Origin: Streptomyces tendae
GTDB taxonomy: Bacteria; Actinomycetota; Actinomycetes; Streptomycetales; Streptomycetaceae
NCBI RefSeq assembly: GCF_014650435.1
Contig: NZ_BMUY01000005.1
Coordinates: 124,001 to 188,000 of the forward strand
Direction: 5' to 3'
Length of the DNA: 64,000 bases
Below are positions 42,234 to 50,593 of this stretch, one piece after another. The notes beneath the pieces are model-generated. The model saw only the letters and a list, made by a program, of their open reading frames with translations. It was not told the DNA's origin and did no database searches. Position 1 is the stretch's first letter. Each line of letters opens with the position of its first letter. The position numbers were made by a program, and so were the translations under genes.

Positions 42234-43591
42234 GCGCGGTCCACCAGGTTGCGCTGGATCTTCTTGGTGGAGTCGTCGATGACGTCGTCGGGGGCCATCT
42301 TCCCCTCGATGAGCCGCTGGAGGTTGTTGCCGAGGTAGTCGACGGACTTGGCCCACCAGGCGGGGATCGGCGCGGCGGACGGGATGGTGTCGGCGGCGTC
42401 CACAGCGACCTTCCACAGGTCCTGTCCGCCGAGAGCGGCCACCGGTTCGAACAGCGGCTTGTCGGGGCGGCGGGCGGGGCCGTAGCTCGGCACGGAGGTG
42501 GTCAGACCGCCCGGGTAGACCTCGCTCGGCCCGTACACCGCGCTGTAGCCGGGCTCCTTGAAGCACAGGAACTCGTAAAGCAGCCAGGCGAGTTCGGGGT
42601 TCTTCGCCTTCGCCGGGATGATGAAGCTGCTGCCGCCCATGGCGCCGCTGCGCGCGCCGCCCGGGGTCCAGGCCGGCAGGGGTGCGGCCCGCCACTTGCC
42701 CTTACCCTTCTTCAGCAGCTGCTGGGGGGCGAAGGACCACCACACCGCCCAGGGGACCAGGGCCTGCTGACCGTTCTCCAGGGCGGCGAGGTCGGCCTGC
42801 TTGAGGTATTCGGTGTGGGTGACCAGGTCGTCGTCGACGGCGTCCCGGACCCAGTTGAGGATGTTGCGGTACTCCTTGGAGTCCAGCCGCACCTGCCCGT
42901 CGGCGTCGGCGAGGCTGGTGCCCTGCTGGCCCGCGAGCATCTCCAGCCAGAGCTGGCCGAGGAAGGGGTCCTTCTCCATGTGCAGGGGGCGGGCCTTGGG
43001 GTTCTTCTCCCGCAGCGAGCGGGCCGCCGCCAGCAGGTCGTCGTAGGTCTTCAGCCCGGCCGGGTCGACACCGGCGTCCTCCAGCAGGTCCTCGCGGTAC
43101 CAGAGCAGTCCGGGGTCGAGGTCCCAGGGCACGCCGTAGATCCGGCCGCCGACGGTGTTGACCGAGAGCTTGTACGCCGAGGTCTTGTCGCGGTAGGGCG
43201 CTATCAGGTCCGTCAGGTCGTACAGGTGCTCCACCTGGCCGCCGATCTTGGCATCGTCCCAGAAGCTGCCGTCGGGCAGGTCGGTGCCGCTGATCAGGGT
43301 GTTGGCGAGCTTGGCGTCGATGTCGACGGCCTGGTGGTTGACCTTGACGTCCGGGTATGCCTTGCGGAAGGCGTCGATCGCCGCGTCGAAGACCTTGAAC
43401 AGGTCGCCGGAGCGGTTCCAGATGGTGATCTCGCCCTTGGCCGACGCGCTGGGCGTCCCGGTGAGCTTGCGCGGCTCGGACCCGGAGGAACCGGGGGCGC
43501 ACGCCGCGAGGGGACCGGCGGCCGCGGCGAGCGCGCCGGCGCCGAGCGCGCCGCGCAGAACGCTGCGCCGCGGGACGAATGATCTGGACAT
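42230..43591 (-). CDS. ABC sugar solute-binding lipoprotein, Tat-type signal, second system
   Basis: A 453-residue extracellular solute-binding protein. The signal MSRSFVPRRSVLRGALGAGA has a twin-arginine core (Arg8-Arg9, RRSVLRG) and ends in the lipobox LAAC (Cys31), so export may use the Tat route followed by lipidation. Mature features include EITIWNRSGDLFKVFDAAI, GVPWDLDPGLLWYREDLLEDAGVDP and SSFIIPAKAKNPELAWLLYEFL. The ATG at 43591 is eight bases from GAGGAG. It leads the operon ABC permeases - GH2 - BNR/lectin and is divergent from a LacI gene; two operators lie between. Specificity unknown. Confidence 0.93.
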   Translation of the reverse strand: MSRSFVPRRSVLRGALGAGALAAAAGPLAACAPGSSGSEPRKLTGTPSASAKGEITIWNRSGDLFKVFDAAIDAFRKAYPDVKVNHQAVDIDAKLANTLISGTDLPDGSFWDDAKIGGQVEHLYDLTDLIAPYRDKTSAYKLSVNTVGGRIYGVPWDLDPGLLWYREDLLEDAGVDPAGLKTYDDLLAAARSLREKNPKARPLHMEKDPFLGQLWLEMLAGQQGTSLADADGQVRLDSKEYRNILNWVRDAVDDDLVTHTEYLKQADLAALENGQQALVPWAVWWSFAPQQLLKKGKGKWRAAPLPAWTPGGARSGAMGGSSFIIPAKAKNPELAWLLYEFLCFKEPGYSAVYGPSEVYPGGLTTSVPSYGPARRPDKPLFEPVAALGGQDLWKVAVDAADTIPSAAPIPAWWAKSVDYLGNNLQRLIEGKMAPDDVIDDSTKKIQRNLVDRA

Positions 43592-43724
43592 GAGCACGGC
43601 TCCTCGGTCGGGAATGCGGGCTGGGTGCGCGAGACGGAGTGGCTGAGCAGGGGTGGACGTGGACGCGCGCAGGCGTCGTCGGCGGCGCGGCGGCAGGCAC
43701 GAGGCCCCGGCCGCCGCCCACGCT

Positions 43725-43738
43725 TTGCAACGATGCAG
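43725..43738. promoter_or_regulatory. LacI-type operator, site A
   Basis: TTGCAACGATGCAG, inverted arms TTGCA/TGCA around a central CG, the standard LacI-family half-site geometry. It lies about 140 bases upstream of the solute-binding protein start. Confidence 0.75.
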
Positions 43739-43755
43739 AGATGATGCGTCGCCTT

Positions 43756-43769
43756 TTGCAACGATGCAA
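43756..43769. promoter_or_regulatory. LacI-type operator, site B
   Basis: TTGCAACGATGCAA, with perfect TTGCA/TGCAA arms. Its centre is 31 bp from site A, close to three helical turns, so two repressor dimers could bind the same face. It lies 100 bases upstream of the lacI-type gene. Confidence 0.8.
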
Positions 43770-43868
43770 TAGCTGAGTAACATCAACCTGCATCGGCGCT
43801 GGTCCACACCGGCGCGAACACGAGATGCTGCCGACCGAGGCCCCGCGGGGGCCGTGAGGGGGAACTGG

Positions 43869-44891
43869 ATGGCCGGCTCCACGCTCCGCGACGTCGCCCG
43901 ACGTGCCGGAGTCTCGATCCGCACCGTGTCCAACGTGGTCAACGGGTCGGTGCCCGTCTCCGACGAGTTGCGGGTACGGGTCCAGGCCGCGCTCGACGAA
44001 CTCGACTACCGGCCCAACCTGGTGGCCCGCAACCTCCGCCGGGGCCGCAGCGGCATGATCGCCCTGGTCGTCCCCGAGCTGGACGTGCCCTACTTCGCCG
44101 AGCTGGCCCGCGAGGTGATCACCGCGGCCCGCACCCACGGGTACGTGGTCATGCTCGACCAGACCGACGGCGACGGCGAGCGCGAGCGGGAGCTGCTGGG
44201 CCGCGAGTCGCGCGCCACGATGTTCGACGGCCTGCTGCTGAGCCCGCTGTCCATCTCGGCGGACGAACTGCGCCGCCGCACCAACCGGGTGCCCGTCGTA
44301 CTGCTCGGCGAGCACATCTTCAACGGCAGTTTCCACCACGTGGCGATCGACAACGTCGCCGCGGCCCGGGACGCGACGGAGCATCTGCTCGGGCTCGGCC
44401 GTCGGCGCATCGCCGCCATCGGCGACCAGCCCTACAGCACCGGCGAGACCGCGCAGTTGCGTACGACGGGCTACCGCCAGGCGCTGGAGCGGGCCGGACT
44501 CACCGTCGACGAGCAGCTGATCGTCCCCACCCCGCGTTTCCACCGCCACCTCGGCGCCGAGGCGATGGAGCGGCTGCTCGCCCTGCCCGAGCCGCCCGAC
44601 GCGGTCTTCTGCTACAACGACCTGCTGGCCATCGGCGCCATGCACACCCTGGCGCGGGCCGGTGTACGGGTGCCCGACGACATCGCCGTCGTCGGGGTCG
44701 ACGGCATCCAGGAGGGCCGGTACAGCTCGCCGTCGCTCACCACCGTCGCCCCGGACAAGGCCGCGATCGCGCGCACGGCGGTCAGCACCCTGCTCGGCGT
44801 GATCGACGGCTCGGCGCCCGCACCGACGGAGGCCAAGGCGCCGCACCGGCTGCTGGTGCGGCAGAGCACGACGGGGGCACCGGTCGACTGA
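43869..44891 (+). CDS. LacI family transcriptional regulator
   Basis: A 340-residue repressor. The N-terminal LacI helix-turn-helix is STLRDVARRAGVSIRTVSNVVNGSVPVSDELRVRVQAALDELDYRPNLVARNLRRGRS, followed by the periplasmic-binding-protein-like sensor (residues 62-330, with VVGVDGIQEGRYSSPSLTTV). The ATG at 43869 has GAGGGGGA directly upstream. It diverges from the second sugar ABC/GH2/BNR operon, and the paired TTGCAACGATGCAA operators between them make it the evident controller of that operon and of itself. Confidence 0.94.
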   Translation: MAGSTLRDVARRAGVSIRTVSNVVNGSVPVSDELRVRVQAALDELDYRPNLVARNLRRGRSGMIALVVPELDVPYFAELAREVITAARTHGYVVMLDQTDGDGERERELLGRESRATMFDGLLLSPLSISADELRRRTNRVPVVLLGEHIFNGSFHHVAIDNVAAARDATEHLLGLGRRRIAAIGDQPYSTGETAQLRTTGYRQALERAGLTVDEQLIVPTPRFHRHLGAEAMERLLALPEPPDAVFCYNDLLAIGAMHTLARAGVRVPDDIAVVGVDGIQEGRYSSPSLTTVAPDKAAIARTAVSTLLGVIDGSAPAPTEAKAPHRLLVRQSTTGAPVD

Positions 44892-44964
44892 CGACGCGCA
44901 AACCTCCGCGCGCCAGCCCCCTCCCCAGCCCCGGCCACCCTTGCCGCGCCCCCGGTCCCGCACC

Positions 44965-44970
44965 TAGCCT
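44965..44970 (+). promoter_or_regulatory. -10 element of a leaderless promoter
   Basis: TAGCCT with TTGCCG (44941-44946) 18 bases upstream gives a vegetative-type promoter whose start point falls at or next to the GTG at 44977. There is no ribosome site, consistent with leaderless translation of the MFS gene. Confidence 0.6.
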
Positions 44971-44976
44971 GACTTT

Positions 44977-46185
44977 GTGCCGCAAATAAACAAAGCCCGA
45001 TCGCACAACGCCGTGCCGGGCACCCGCGACGACCTCACCCGTCTCCGAATCGCCCTGACCGCCTTCTTCGCCCTCGACGGCTTCGTCTTCGCCGGCTGGG
45101 TGGTCCGGATCCCCGCCATCAAGGAGCAGACCGGCGCCTCCGCCAGCGCCCTGGGACTCGCCCTGCTCGGCGTCTCGGCGGGTGCCGTCGTCACCATGAC
45201 CCTCACCGGACGACTCGTCCGCCGCTACGGCAGCCACCCCGTCACCGTCGCCTGCGCGGTCCTGCTCTGCCTCAGCATCGCCCTGCCCCCGCTCACCCAC
45301 TCCGCACTCGCCCTCGGCGCCGTCCTGCTGGTCTTCGGCAGCGCGTACGGCGGGATCAACGTCGCCTTCAACAGCGCCGCCGTCGACCTGGTGGCCGTAC
45401 TCGGGCGCCCGATCATGCCCAGTTTCCACGCGGCGTTCAGCCTCGGCGGCATGGTCGGCGCCGGGCTCGGCGGGCTGGTCGCCGGATCGCTGTCGCCGAC
45501 GCGGCACCTGCTCGCCCTCACCATGACCGGACTGCTGGTCACCCTGTTCGCGGGCCGTGCCCTGCTGCGCTGCGAGCCCGCCGCACCGCCGGAGCGCGCA
45601 CCCGCGCAGGACGGCGCCCCGCACCACCGGGACCGCCGTACCCGTCGCCTCGTCGTCACCTTCGGCCTGATCGCCCTGTGCACGGCGTACGGCGAGGGCG
45701 CGATGGCCGACTGGGGCGCCCTGCACCTGGAGCAGGACCTCGACGCCTCCCCGGGCCTGGCGGCGGCGGGCTACTCGTGCTTCGCCCTGGCCATGACCGT
45801 CGGCCGGCTGACCGGGACGACGCTGCTGGAACGGCTGGGCCGGACGGCCACGGTGGTGGCGGGCGGCACCACCGCGGTGGCCGGCATGCTGCTCGGATCG
45901 CTCGCGCCCTCCGTGTGGGTGGCGCTGTTCGGCTTCGCGATCACCGGTCTGGGGCTCGCCAACATCTTCCCGGTCGCGATCGAGCGGGCCGGCGCGCTCG
46001 GCGGCCCGAGCGGTGTCGCGACCGCGTCCACCCTGGGCTACGGCGGCATGCTGCTCGGCCCGCCCGCGATCGGTTTCATGGCCGACTGGCTGTCCCTGCC
46101 CGCCGCCCTCACCAGTGTGGCCGTGCTCGCGGCGGTGGCGGTGCTGGTCGCCATCGCGACGCGACGCGCGGCGGTTCCCGGCTGA
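44977..46185 (+). CDS. MFS transporter
   Basis: A 402-residue major facilitator with twelve predicted helices. The family look is that of the YbjJ/FucP-like or inner-membrane YbjJ group: DGFVFAGWVVRIPAIKEQTGAS in helix 1 and VFGSAYGGINVAFNSAAVDL. The A-loop RRYGSH follows helix 2, and a central His/Arg-rich loop (PHHRDRRTRR) splits the halves. The GTG at 44977 is leaderless by promoter position. Probably an exporter or sugar carrier; substrate not deducible. Its stop codon sits in a 31-bp tandem duplication. Confidence 0.88.
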   Translation: MPQINKARSHNAVPGTRDDLTRLRIALTAFFALDGFVFAGWVVRIPAIKEQTGASASALGLALLGVSAGAVVTMTLTGRLVRRYGSHPVTVACAVLLCLSIALPPLTHSALALGAVLLVFGSAYGGINVAFNSAAVDLVAVLGRPIMPSFHAAFSLGGMVGAGLGGLVAGSLSPTRHLLALTMTGLLVTLFAGRALLRCEPAAPPERAPAQDGAPHHRDRRTRRLVVTFGLIALCTAYGEGAMADWGALHLEQDLDASPGLAAAGYSCFALAMTVGRLTGTTLLERLGRTATVVAGGTTAVAGMLLGSLAPSVWVALFGFAITGLGLANIFPVAIERAGALGGPSGVATASTLGYGGMLLGPPAIGFMADWLSLPAALTSVAVLAAVAVLVAIATRRAAVPG

Positions 46186-46243
46186 GCCGCACGGCGCAAG
46201 CCCGTCGGGAAGCTGAGCCGCACGGCGCCACCCCGTCGGGAAG
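46181..46243. repeat. 31-bp tandem duplication across a stop codon
   Basis: Units 46181-46211 and 46212-46242 (starting GCTGAGCCGCACGGCGC, ending CCCGTCGGGAA) differ at two positions. The first copy holds the stop codon of the MFS gene. Confidence 0.9.
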
Positions 46244-46294
46244 GTGCCGGTGGGGCCTGCCGTCGAGTCCGCTCCGTGCGGCGGACTCTCTGCC

Positions 46295-47035
46295 GTGAAG
46301 ACCGCCGCGTACGCCGAGATCCTGGACCGTGAAGGTGCGTTGCCGGCCGCGGCCGCCGAGGCGGCGGGCAGCGGCGCCGAGGTGCCGACCTGCCCCGGTT
46401 GGCGGGTGCGGGACCTGCTGCGGCACACGGGAACGGTGCACCGCTGGGCGACGATGTTCGTCGCCGAGGGGCTCACCGGTCCGCGGCCCGCCGCCGGCCT
46501 GACCGACCTCGACGGCGCCCCGCTGCTGGCCTGGTTCCGGGAGGGCCACGGGCGGCTCGTCGAGACGCTCGCGGGCGCCGCACCGGACGTGCGGTGCCGG
46601 CACTTCCTGCTCGCCCCGTCACCGCTGGCCTTCTGGGCCCGGCGCCAGGCGCACGAGACGACCGTGCACCGGATCGACGCCGAGTCGGCGCGCGGCGTTG
46701 AACCCACCGGTGTCGGCGCGGACTTCGCGGTGGACGGCGTCGACGAGCTGCTGTGCGCCTTCCACGCCCGCGAGAAGAGCGCCGTGCGCACCGAGGAGCC
46801 CCGCACACTGCGGGTGCGGGTGACGGACGCGCCGGACGCCGTCTGGACCGTACGGCTGTCCGCGCGGCCGCCGGTGACCGTACGGGAGGACATCGGGGAC
46901 GCCGACTGCGAGCTGTCCGGACCCGCCGCGCTCCTCTACCCGGCGCTGTGGAACCGCCGGCCGTTCCCGGAGGTGACCGGCGACGGTTCGCTCGCCGCGT
47001 TGTGGCGCGAGCGGTCGGGCGTCACCTGGAGGTGA
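46295..47035 (+). CDS. maleylpyruvate isomerase family mycothiol-dependent protein
   Basis: A 246-residue protein of the DinB-like mycothiol-dependent maleylpyruvate isomerase group, common in actinobacteria. Visible: the N-terminal helix bundle with VPTCPGWRVRDLLRHTGTVHRW, the metal-site residues His in LLRHTG and HETTVHRID (about 45 and 120-124), and the C-terminal MDMPI_C domain (ALWNRRPFPEVTGDGSLAALWRE). GTG 46295 keeps the domain spacing of the family; GTG 46244 is a longer option, and neither has a strong ribosome site. It may detoxify electrophiles with mycothiol. Substrate unknown. Confidence 0.85.
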   Translation: MKTAAYAEILDREGALPAAAAEAAGSGAEVPTCPGWRVRDLLRHTGTVHRWATMFVAEGLTGPRPAAGLTDLDGAPLLAWFREGHGRLVETLAGAAPDVRCRHFLLAPSPLAFWARRQAHETTVHRIDAESARGVEPTGVGADFAVDGVDELLCAFHAREKSAVRTEEPRTLRVRVTDAPDAVWTVRLSARPPVTVREDIGDADCELSGPAALLYPALWNRRPFPEVTGDGSLAALWRERSGVTWR

Positions 47036-47048
47036 GCCGGCGGCGGCG

Positions 47049-47714
47049 TCAGCCGAGCCAGCCCGGCCGCACCAGACCCGACTCGTAGGCGAGGACGACC
47101 AGTTGGGCGCGGTCGCGGGCGCCCAGCTTCACCATGGTGCGGCTGACGTGGGTCTTGGCGGTCAGCGGGCTGACGACCAGCCGGCGGGCGATCTCCTCGT
47201 TGGACAGTCCGATGCCGACCAGGGCCATCACCTCGCGCTCCCGCTCGGTCAGCCGGGCCATCTCGCCGGCCGCGGCGGGCTCCTTGGAACGCGCCGCGAA
47301 CTCGGCGATCAAACGGCGCGTCACCCCCGGCGACAGCAGCGCGTCACCGTCCACCACCGCCCGCACGGCACGCAGCAGTTCCGCCGGTTCGGTGTCCTTG
47401 ACCAGGAAGCCGGACGCCCCGGAACGGATCGCCTCGAAGACGTACTCGTCGAGTTCGAAGGTGGTGAGCATGACCACCTTCACGTCGGGCAGCCCCGGGT
47501 CGCCGGTGATCCGGCGGGTGGCGGCGAGGCCGTCGAGCAGGGGCATGCGGATGTCCATGAGGACGACGTCGGGGCGCAGTTCGCGGATCGAGCGCACCGC
47601 CTCCTCGCCGTCGGCGGCCTCGGCGACCACCTCGATGTCCGACTGCGCGTCCAGCAGCGCGCGGAATCCGGCCCGGACCAGTGACTGGTCGTCGGCGAGC
47701 AGTACGCGGATCAC
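47049..47714 (-). CDS. NarL/LuxR-type response regulator
   Basis: A 221-residue two-component regulator. The receiver domain has Asp8/Asp9 and the phospho-acceptor Asp54 in VVLMDIRMP, with Lys in LVKDTEP. The C-terminal LuxR helix-turn-helix is LTEREREVMALVGIGLSNEEIARRLVVSPLTAKTHVSRTMVKLG. GTG 47714 is preceded by GGAGG. It lies 31 bases after its cognate kinase and is co-transcribed with it. Adjacent genes (MFS, isomerase-like) run the other way, so its target genes are not evident. Confidence 0.95.
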   Translation of the reverse strand: MIRVLLADDQSLVRAGFRALLDAQSDIEVVAEAADGEEAVRSIRELRPDVVLMDIRMPLLDGLAATRRITGDPGLPDVKVVMLTTFELDEYVFEAIRSGASGFLVKDTEPAELLRAVRAVVDGDALLSPGVTRRLIAEFAARSKEPAAAGEMARLTEREREVMALVGIGLSNEEIARRLVVSPLTAKTHVSRTMVKLGARDRAQLVVLAYESGLVRPGWLG

Positions 47715-47745
47715 CGGTCGTCCTCCTTCGACTGTGCCGTACGTG

Positions 47746-48984
47746 TCACGTGGCCGCCTTCTTCACGTCGATCGGCAGAGCCGCCAGCACCCGGAAGCCG
47801 CCGTCCGGACGCGGGCCCGCCTCGATGGTGCCACCCAGTGCCGCCGCGCGCTCCCGCATCCCGGCCAGCCCGTTGCCGCTGCCGCCCGCCTCGGCGCCCG
47901 TCGCGGGGCCGTCGTCGTCGACGCGCAGGAGCAGCGTGCCCCCGTCCCGGTCGAGTCGGACACGCGCGTGCCGGGAACCGGAGTGCCGTACGACGTTGGT
48001 GAGCGCCTCCTGCACGATGCGGAACGCGGCCAGGTCGGTGCCGGGCGACAGCCGCGGCGGCTTCCCCTCCACCTCGACGGTGAGACCCGCGCTCGCCGCC
48101 TGCTCGACCAGTTCGGGGAGCCGGTCGAGGCCGGGGGCCGGGGCGCGCGGCGCGTCCCCCGGGGTGCGCAGGGTGTCGAGTACCTGCCGCACCTCGCCGA
48201 GCGCCTCCTTGCTCTGGTCCTTGATGGTGCTGAGGGCGGTGCGGGCCTGTTCCGGGTCGGTGTCCAGGAGGGCCAGTCCCACGCCGGCCTGCACGTTGAT
48301 GACGGAGATGCTGTGGGCGAGTACGTCGTGCAGCTCGCGGGCGATCCGCAGCCGCTCCTCGTCCGCGCGCCGCCGCGCCGCCTGGGCCCGCTCGGCCCGC
48401 TCCCGCGCCCACTGCTCGCGGCGGGCCCTGGCCAGCTCGGAGAGGGCCGCGATGGCCACGACCCAGGTGGCGATCACGAGTTCCTGCCCCCAGGACGCGG
48501 CCGAGTCGCCGGACGGCGGCAGCCACCGGTAGAGCCAGTGCGCCACCAGGGCGTGCCCGGCCCACAGCGCCCCCATCGCCGCCCAGGCCGCCTTGCGGTG
48601 CCCGGCGACGACGGCGCTGAAGCAGGCCACGGCGACGGCGACGAACACCGGGCCGTACGGGTATCCGGCGCCCAGGTAGACCAGGGTGGTGACCGCCGTG
48701 CCGAACACGACAGGCACCGGATACCGCTGCCGCCACAGCAGGGCGGCCCCCGTCACGAACAGCAGCGTGCGGGCGAAGGGGTCCAGAGCGGCCCGCTCCG
48801 CCTCCTGGGCGTGGGCGGCGAAGTTCGAGCCGAACGTCACGAACGCCGTGATGAGCACGGTGGAAAGCCAGGGCCACCGAGGGCGCTGCTCCTCGTCGCC
48901 CCGCCGGTTCCACCACGGGGGCCCGTGCCGCCACCACTGCGGCGCCCGGCCCGCGCGCTCGCGCTGTCCGTCCATGTCCGCCAC
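47746..48984 (-). CDS. sensor histidine kinase (NarL/DesK-type)
   Basis: A 412-residue kinase. Several membrane helices lie between residues 40 and 185, then a coiled Arg/Ala-rich stretch, then HisKA_3 with the phospho-accepting His219 in ARELHDVLAHSISVI, and the ATPase domain with EALTNVVRHSG (N-box) and VDDDGP and GNGLAGMRERAAALGG (G-boxes). It probably senses a membrane or envelope signal without a large extracytoplasmic domain. The start is GTG 48984; ATG 48975 is also possible. Forms an operon with the response regulator. Confidence 0.94.
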   Translation of the reverse strand: MADMDGQRERAGRAPQWWRHGPPWWNRRGDEEQRPRWPWLSTVLITAFVTFGSNFAAHAQEAERAALDPFARTLLFVTGAALLWRQRYPVPVVFGTAVTTLVYLGAGYPYGPVFVAVAVACFSAVVAGHRKAAWAAMGALWAGHALVAHWLYRWLPPSGDSAASWGQELVIATWVVAIAALSELARARREQWARERAERAQAARRRADEERLRIARELHDVLAHSISVINVQAGVGLALLDTDPEQARTALSTIKDQSKEALGEVRQVLDTLRTPGDAPRAPAPGLDRLPELVEQAASAGLTVEVEGKPPRLSPGTDLAAFRIVQEALTNVVRHSGSRHARVRLDRDGGTLLLRVDDDGPATGAEAGGSGNGLAGMRERAAALGGTIEAGPRPDGGFRVLAALPIDVKKAAT

Positions 48985-49085
48985 GCTAGACGCCGGGCCC
49001 CGCGGACGGCGTCACCCGCGCGTGGTGATCACACGTACTCCCGGCGAAGTACGCCCGCGCACGACCGCGCACCCGCCACCGGACG

Positions 49086-49184
49086 TCAGGGGAACACCGG
49101 GGCGACCGAGTGGGCGAGCCGGTCGGGCGCATGGTGGAAGAACGTCTCCCGGTCCTCGACGACCCGGTTGAACTGTCCGGACAC
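49086..49184 (-). CDS. possible 32-residue small protein
   Basis: An open frame of 32 codons immediately after the geranylgeranyl-reductase stop, starting GTG 49184 or CTG nine bases earlier, where GGAGGAG lies eight bases upstream. Sequence (VSGQFNRVVEDRETFFHHAPDRL...) has ordinary amino-acid composition rather than a GC-shadow look. No family recognised. It may equally be a chance frame; translation is unproven. Confidence 0.25.
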   Translation of the reverse strand: MSGQFNRVVEDRETFFHHAPDRLAHSVAPVFP

Positions 49185-49189
49185 CGGCG

Positions 49190-50449
49190 TCAGACGCCGG
49201 TCTCCTCCCCCGCGGGCGGCTCGGACTGCGCGGACGGCGCGGGTCGCCGGTCCATCGCCCCCAGCGCCCGCTGGGCCAGCGGATGGCTGCGGACCAGCTC
49301 GCCCAGCGAGGTCGAGCCCTGCGTGATGTCCTTGAACGCCTTCCACGCCGGGCGGAAGCCGGTCAGGGCCGCGTGGAAGAGGCCCGGCCGGCGCTCGAAG
49401 ACCGTCAGCATCCGCTTGCCGACGCTCATCTCCACGCCCAGGCCGGCCTTGATCGCGAACGCGTAGTTCAGGGCCTGCTTGCGCGCGTCCACCGCGTCGT
49501 GGGCCTCGGAGATGCGCACCGCCCACTCCCCGGCGAGCCGCCCCGAGCGCAGTGCGAAGGAGATGCCCTCGCGGGTCCACGGCTCCAGGAGCCCGGCCGC
49601 GTCCCCGCAGACCAGGACCCGGCCGCGCGAGAGCGGCGAGTCGTCGGCGCGGCAGCGCGTCAGGTGGCCGGAGGAGATGCTGGGTTCGAATCCGGCCAGC
49701 CCGAGCCGGGCGACGAAGTCCTCCAGGTACCGCTTGGTCGCCGCGCCCTCGCCCCGTGCCGAGATCACCCCGACCGTGAGTGTGTCGCCCTTGGGGAAGA
49801 CCCAGCCGTAACTGCCGGGGATCGGGCCCCAGTCGATGAGCACCCGGCCCTTCCAGTCCTCGGCGACCGTCTCGGGCACCGGGATCTCCGCCTCCAGGCC
49901 GAGGTCGACCTGGTCGAGCTTCACCCCGACGTGCGCGCCTATCCGGCTGGCGCTGCCGTCCGCGCCGACCACGGCCCGGGCCAGCACCGTCTCGCCGCCC
50001 TGGAGGACGACGGCGACCGTGCGCCGGTCCGGCACCGCCGAGCCGTGCTGCTCCACCCGGGTCACGGTCGCCCCGGTGCGCAGCTCGGCGCCCGCCTTCT
50101 GGGCGTGCTCGACGAGCTGCAGGTCGAACTCGGGCCGGTTGATCAGCCCGAACAGCATCTGCCGGGAGCGCCGGGTCCGGGTGAAGCGCCCGTTGTTCGA
50201 GAAGGTCACCGCGTGCACACGGTCCTGGAAGGGCAGCTCGAAGCCGGGCGGGAGGGTGTCGCGCGAGGGGCCGATGATGCCGCCGCCGCACGTTTTGTAG
50301 CGGGGCAGGTCGGCCTTCTCCAGCAACAGGACGCGCCGCCCCGCGACCGCCGCCGCGTAGGCGGCCGAGGCCCCCGCCGGTCCCGCGCCCACCACGACCA
50401 CGTCCCAGACCTGACGCGCGTCGTCCGCCGAAGAGTTCTCGCTGCTCAC
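49190..50449 (-). CDS. geranylgeranyl reductase family flavoprotein
   Basis: A 419-residue FAD-dependent oxidoreductase. The dinucleotide-binding motif VVVGAGPAGASAAYAAA (about 18-34) and the second FAD motif VLVCGDAAGLLEPWTREGISFAL are complete, with the PRYKTCGGGI segment diagnostic of geranylgeranyl reductase/ChlP-like enzymes. It likely saturates isoprenoid double bonds of menaquinone or carotenoid/lipid chains. GTG 50449 is the start. Divergent from the M20 dipeptidase. Streptomyces carry several such paralogues, so the exact substrate is uncertain. Confidence 0.92.
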   Translation of the reverse strand: MSSENSSADDARQVWDVVVVGAGPAGASAAYAAAVAGRRVLLLEKADLPRYKTCGGGIIGPSRDTLPPGFELPFQDRVHAVTFSNNGRFTRTRRSRQMLFGLINRPEFDLQLVEHAQKAGAELRTGATVTRVEQHGSAVPDRRTVAVVLQGGETVLARAVVGADGSASRIGAHVGVKLDQVDLGLEAEIPVPETVAEDWKGRVLIDWGPIPGSYGWVFPKGDTLTVGVISARGEGAATKRYLEDFVARLGLAGFEPSISSGHLTRCRADDSPLSRGRVLVCGDAAGLLEPWTREGISFALRSGRLAGEWAVRISEAHDAVDARKQALNYAFAIKAGLGVEMSVGKRMLTVFERRPGLFHAALTGFRPAWKAFKDITQGSTSLGELVRSHPLAQRALGAMDRRPAPSAQSEPPAGEETGV

Positions 50450-50593
50450 GATGGTCTACTGCTCCGATCAAACCGCATGCCGCACCTGACCCCCGCATCC
50501 TACGGCGGGCATCGCCGCAGGCCACTGTGGGAGGATCGGCCCGTCATTCCAAGTACTCCTTGGTACAACGTCGCACCCACAAGGAGCGTGCCC

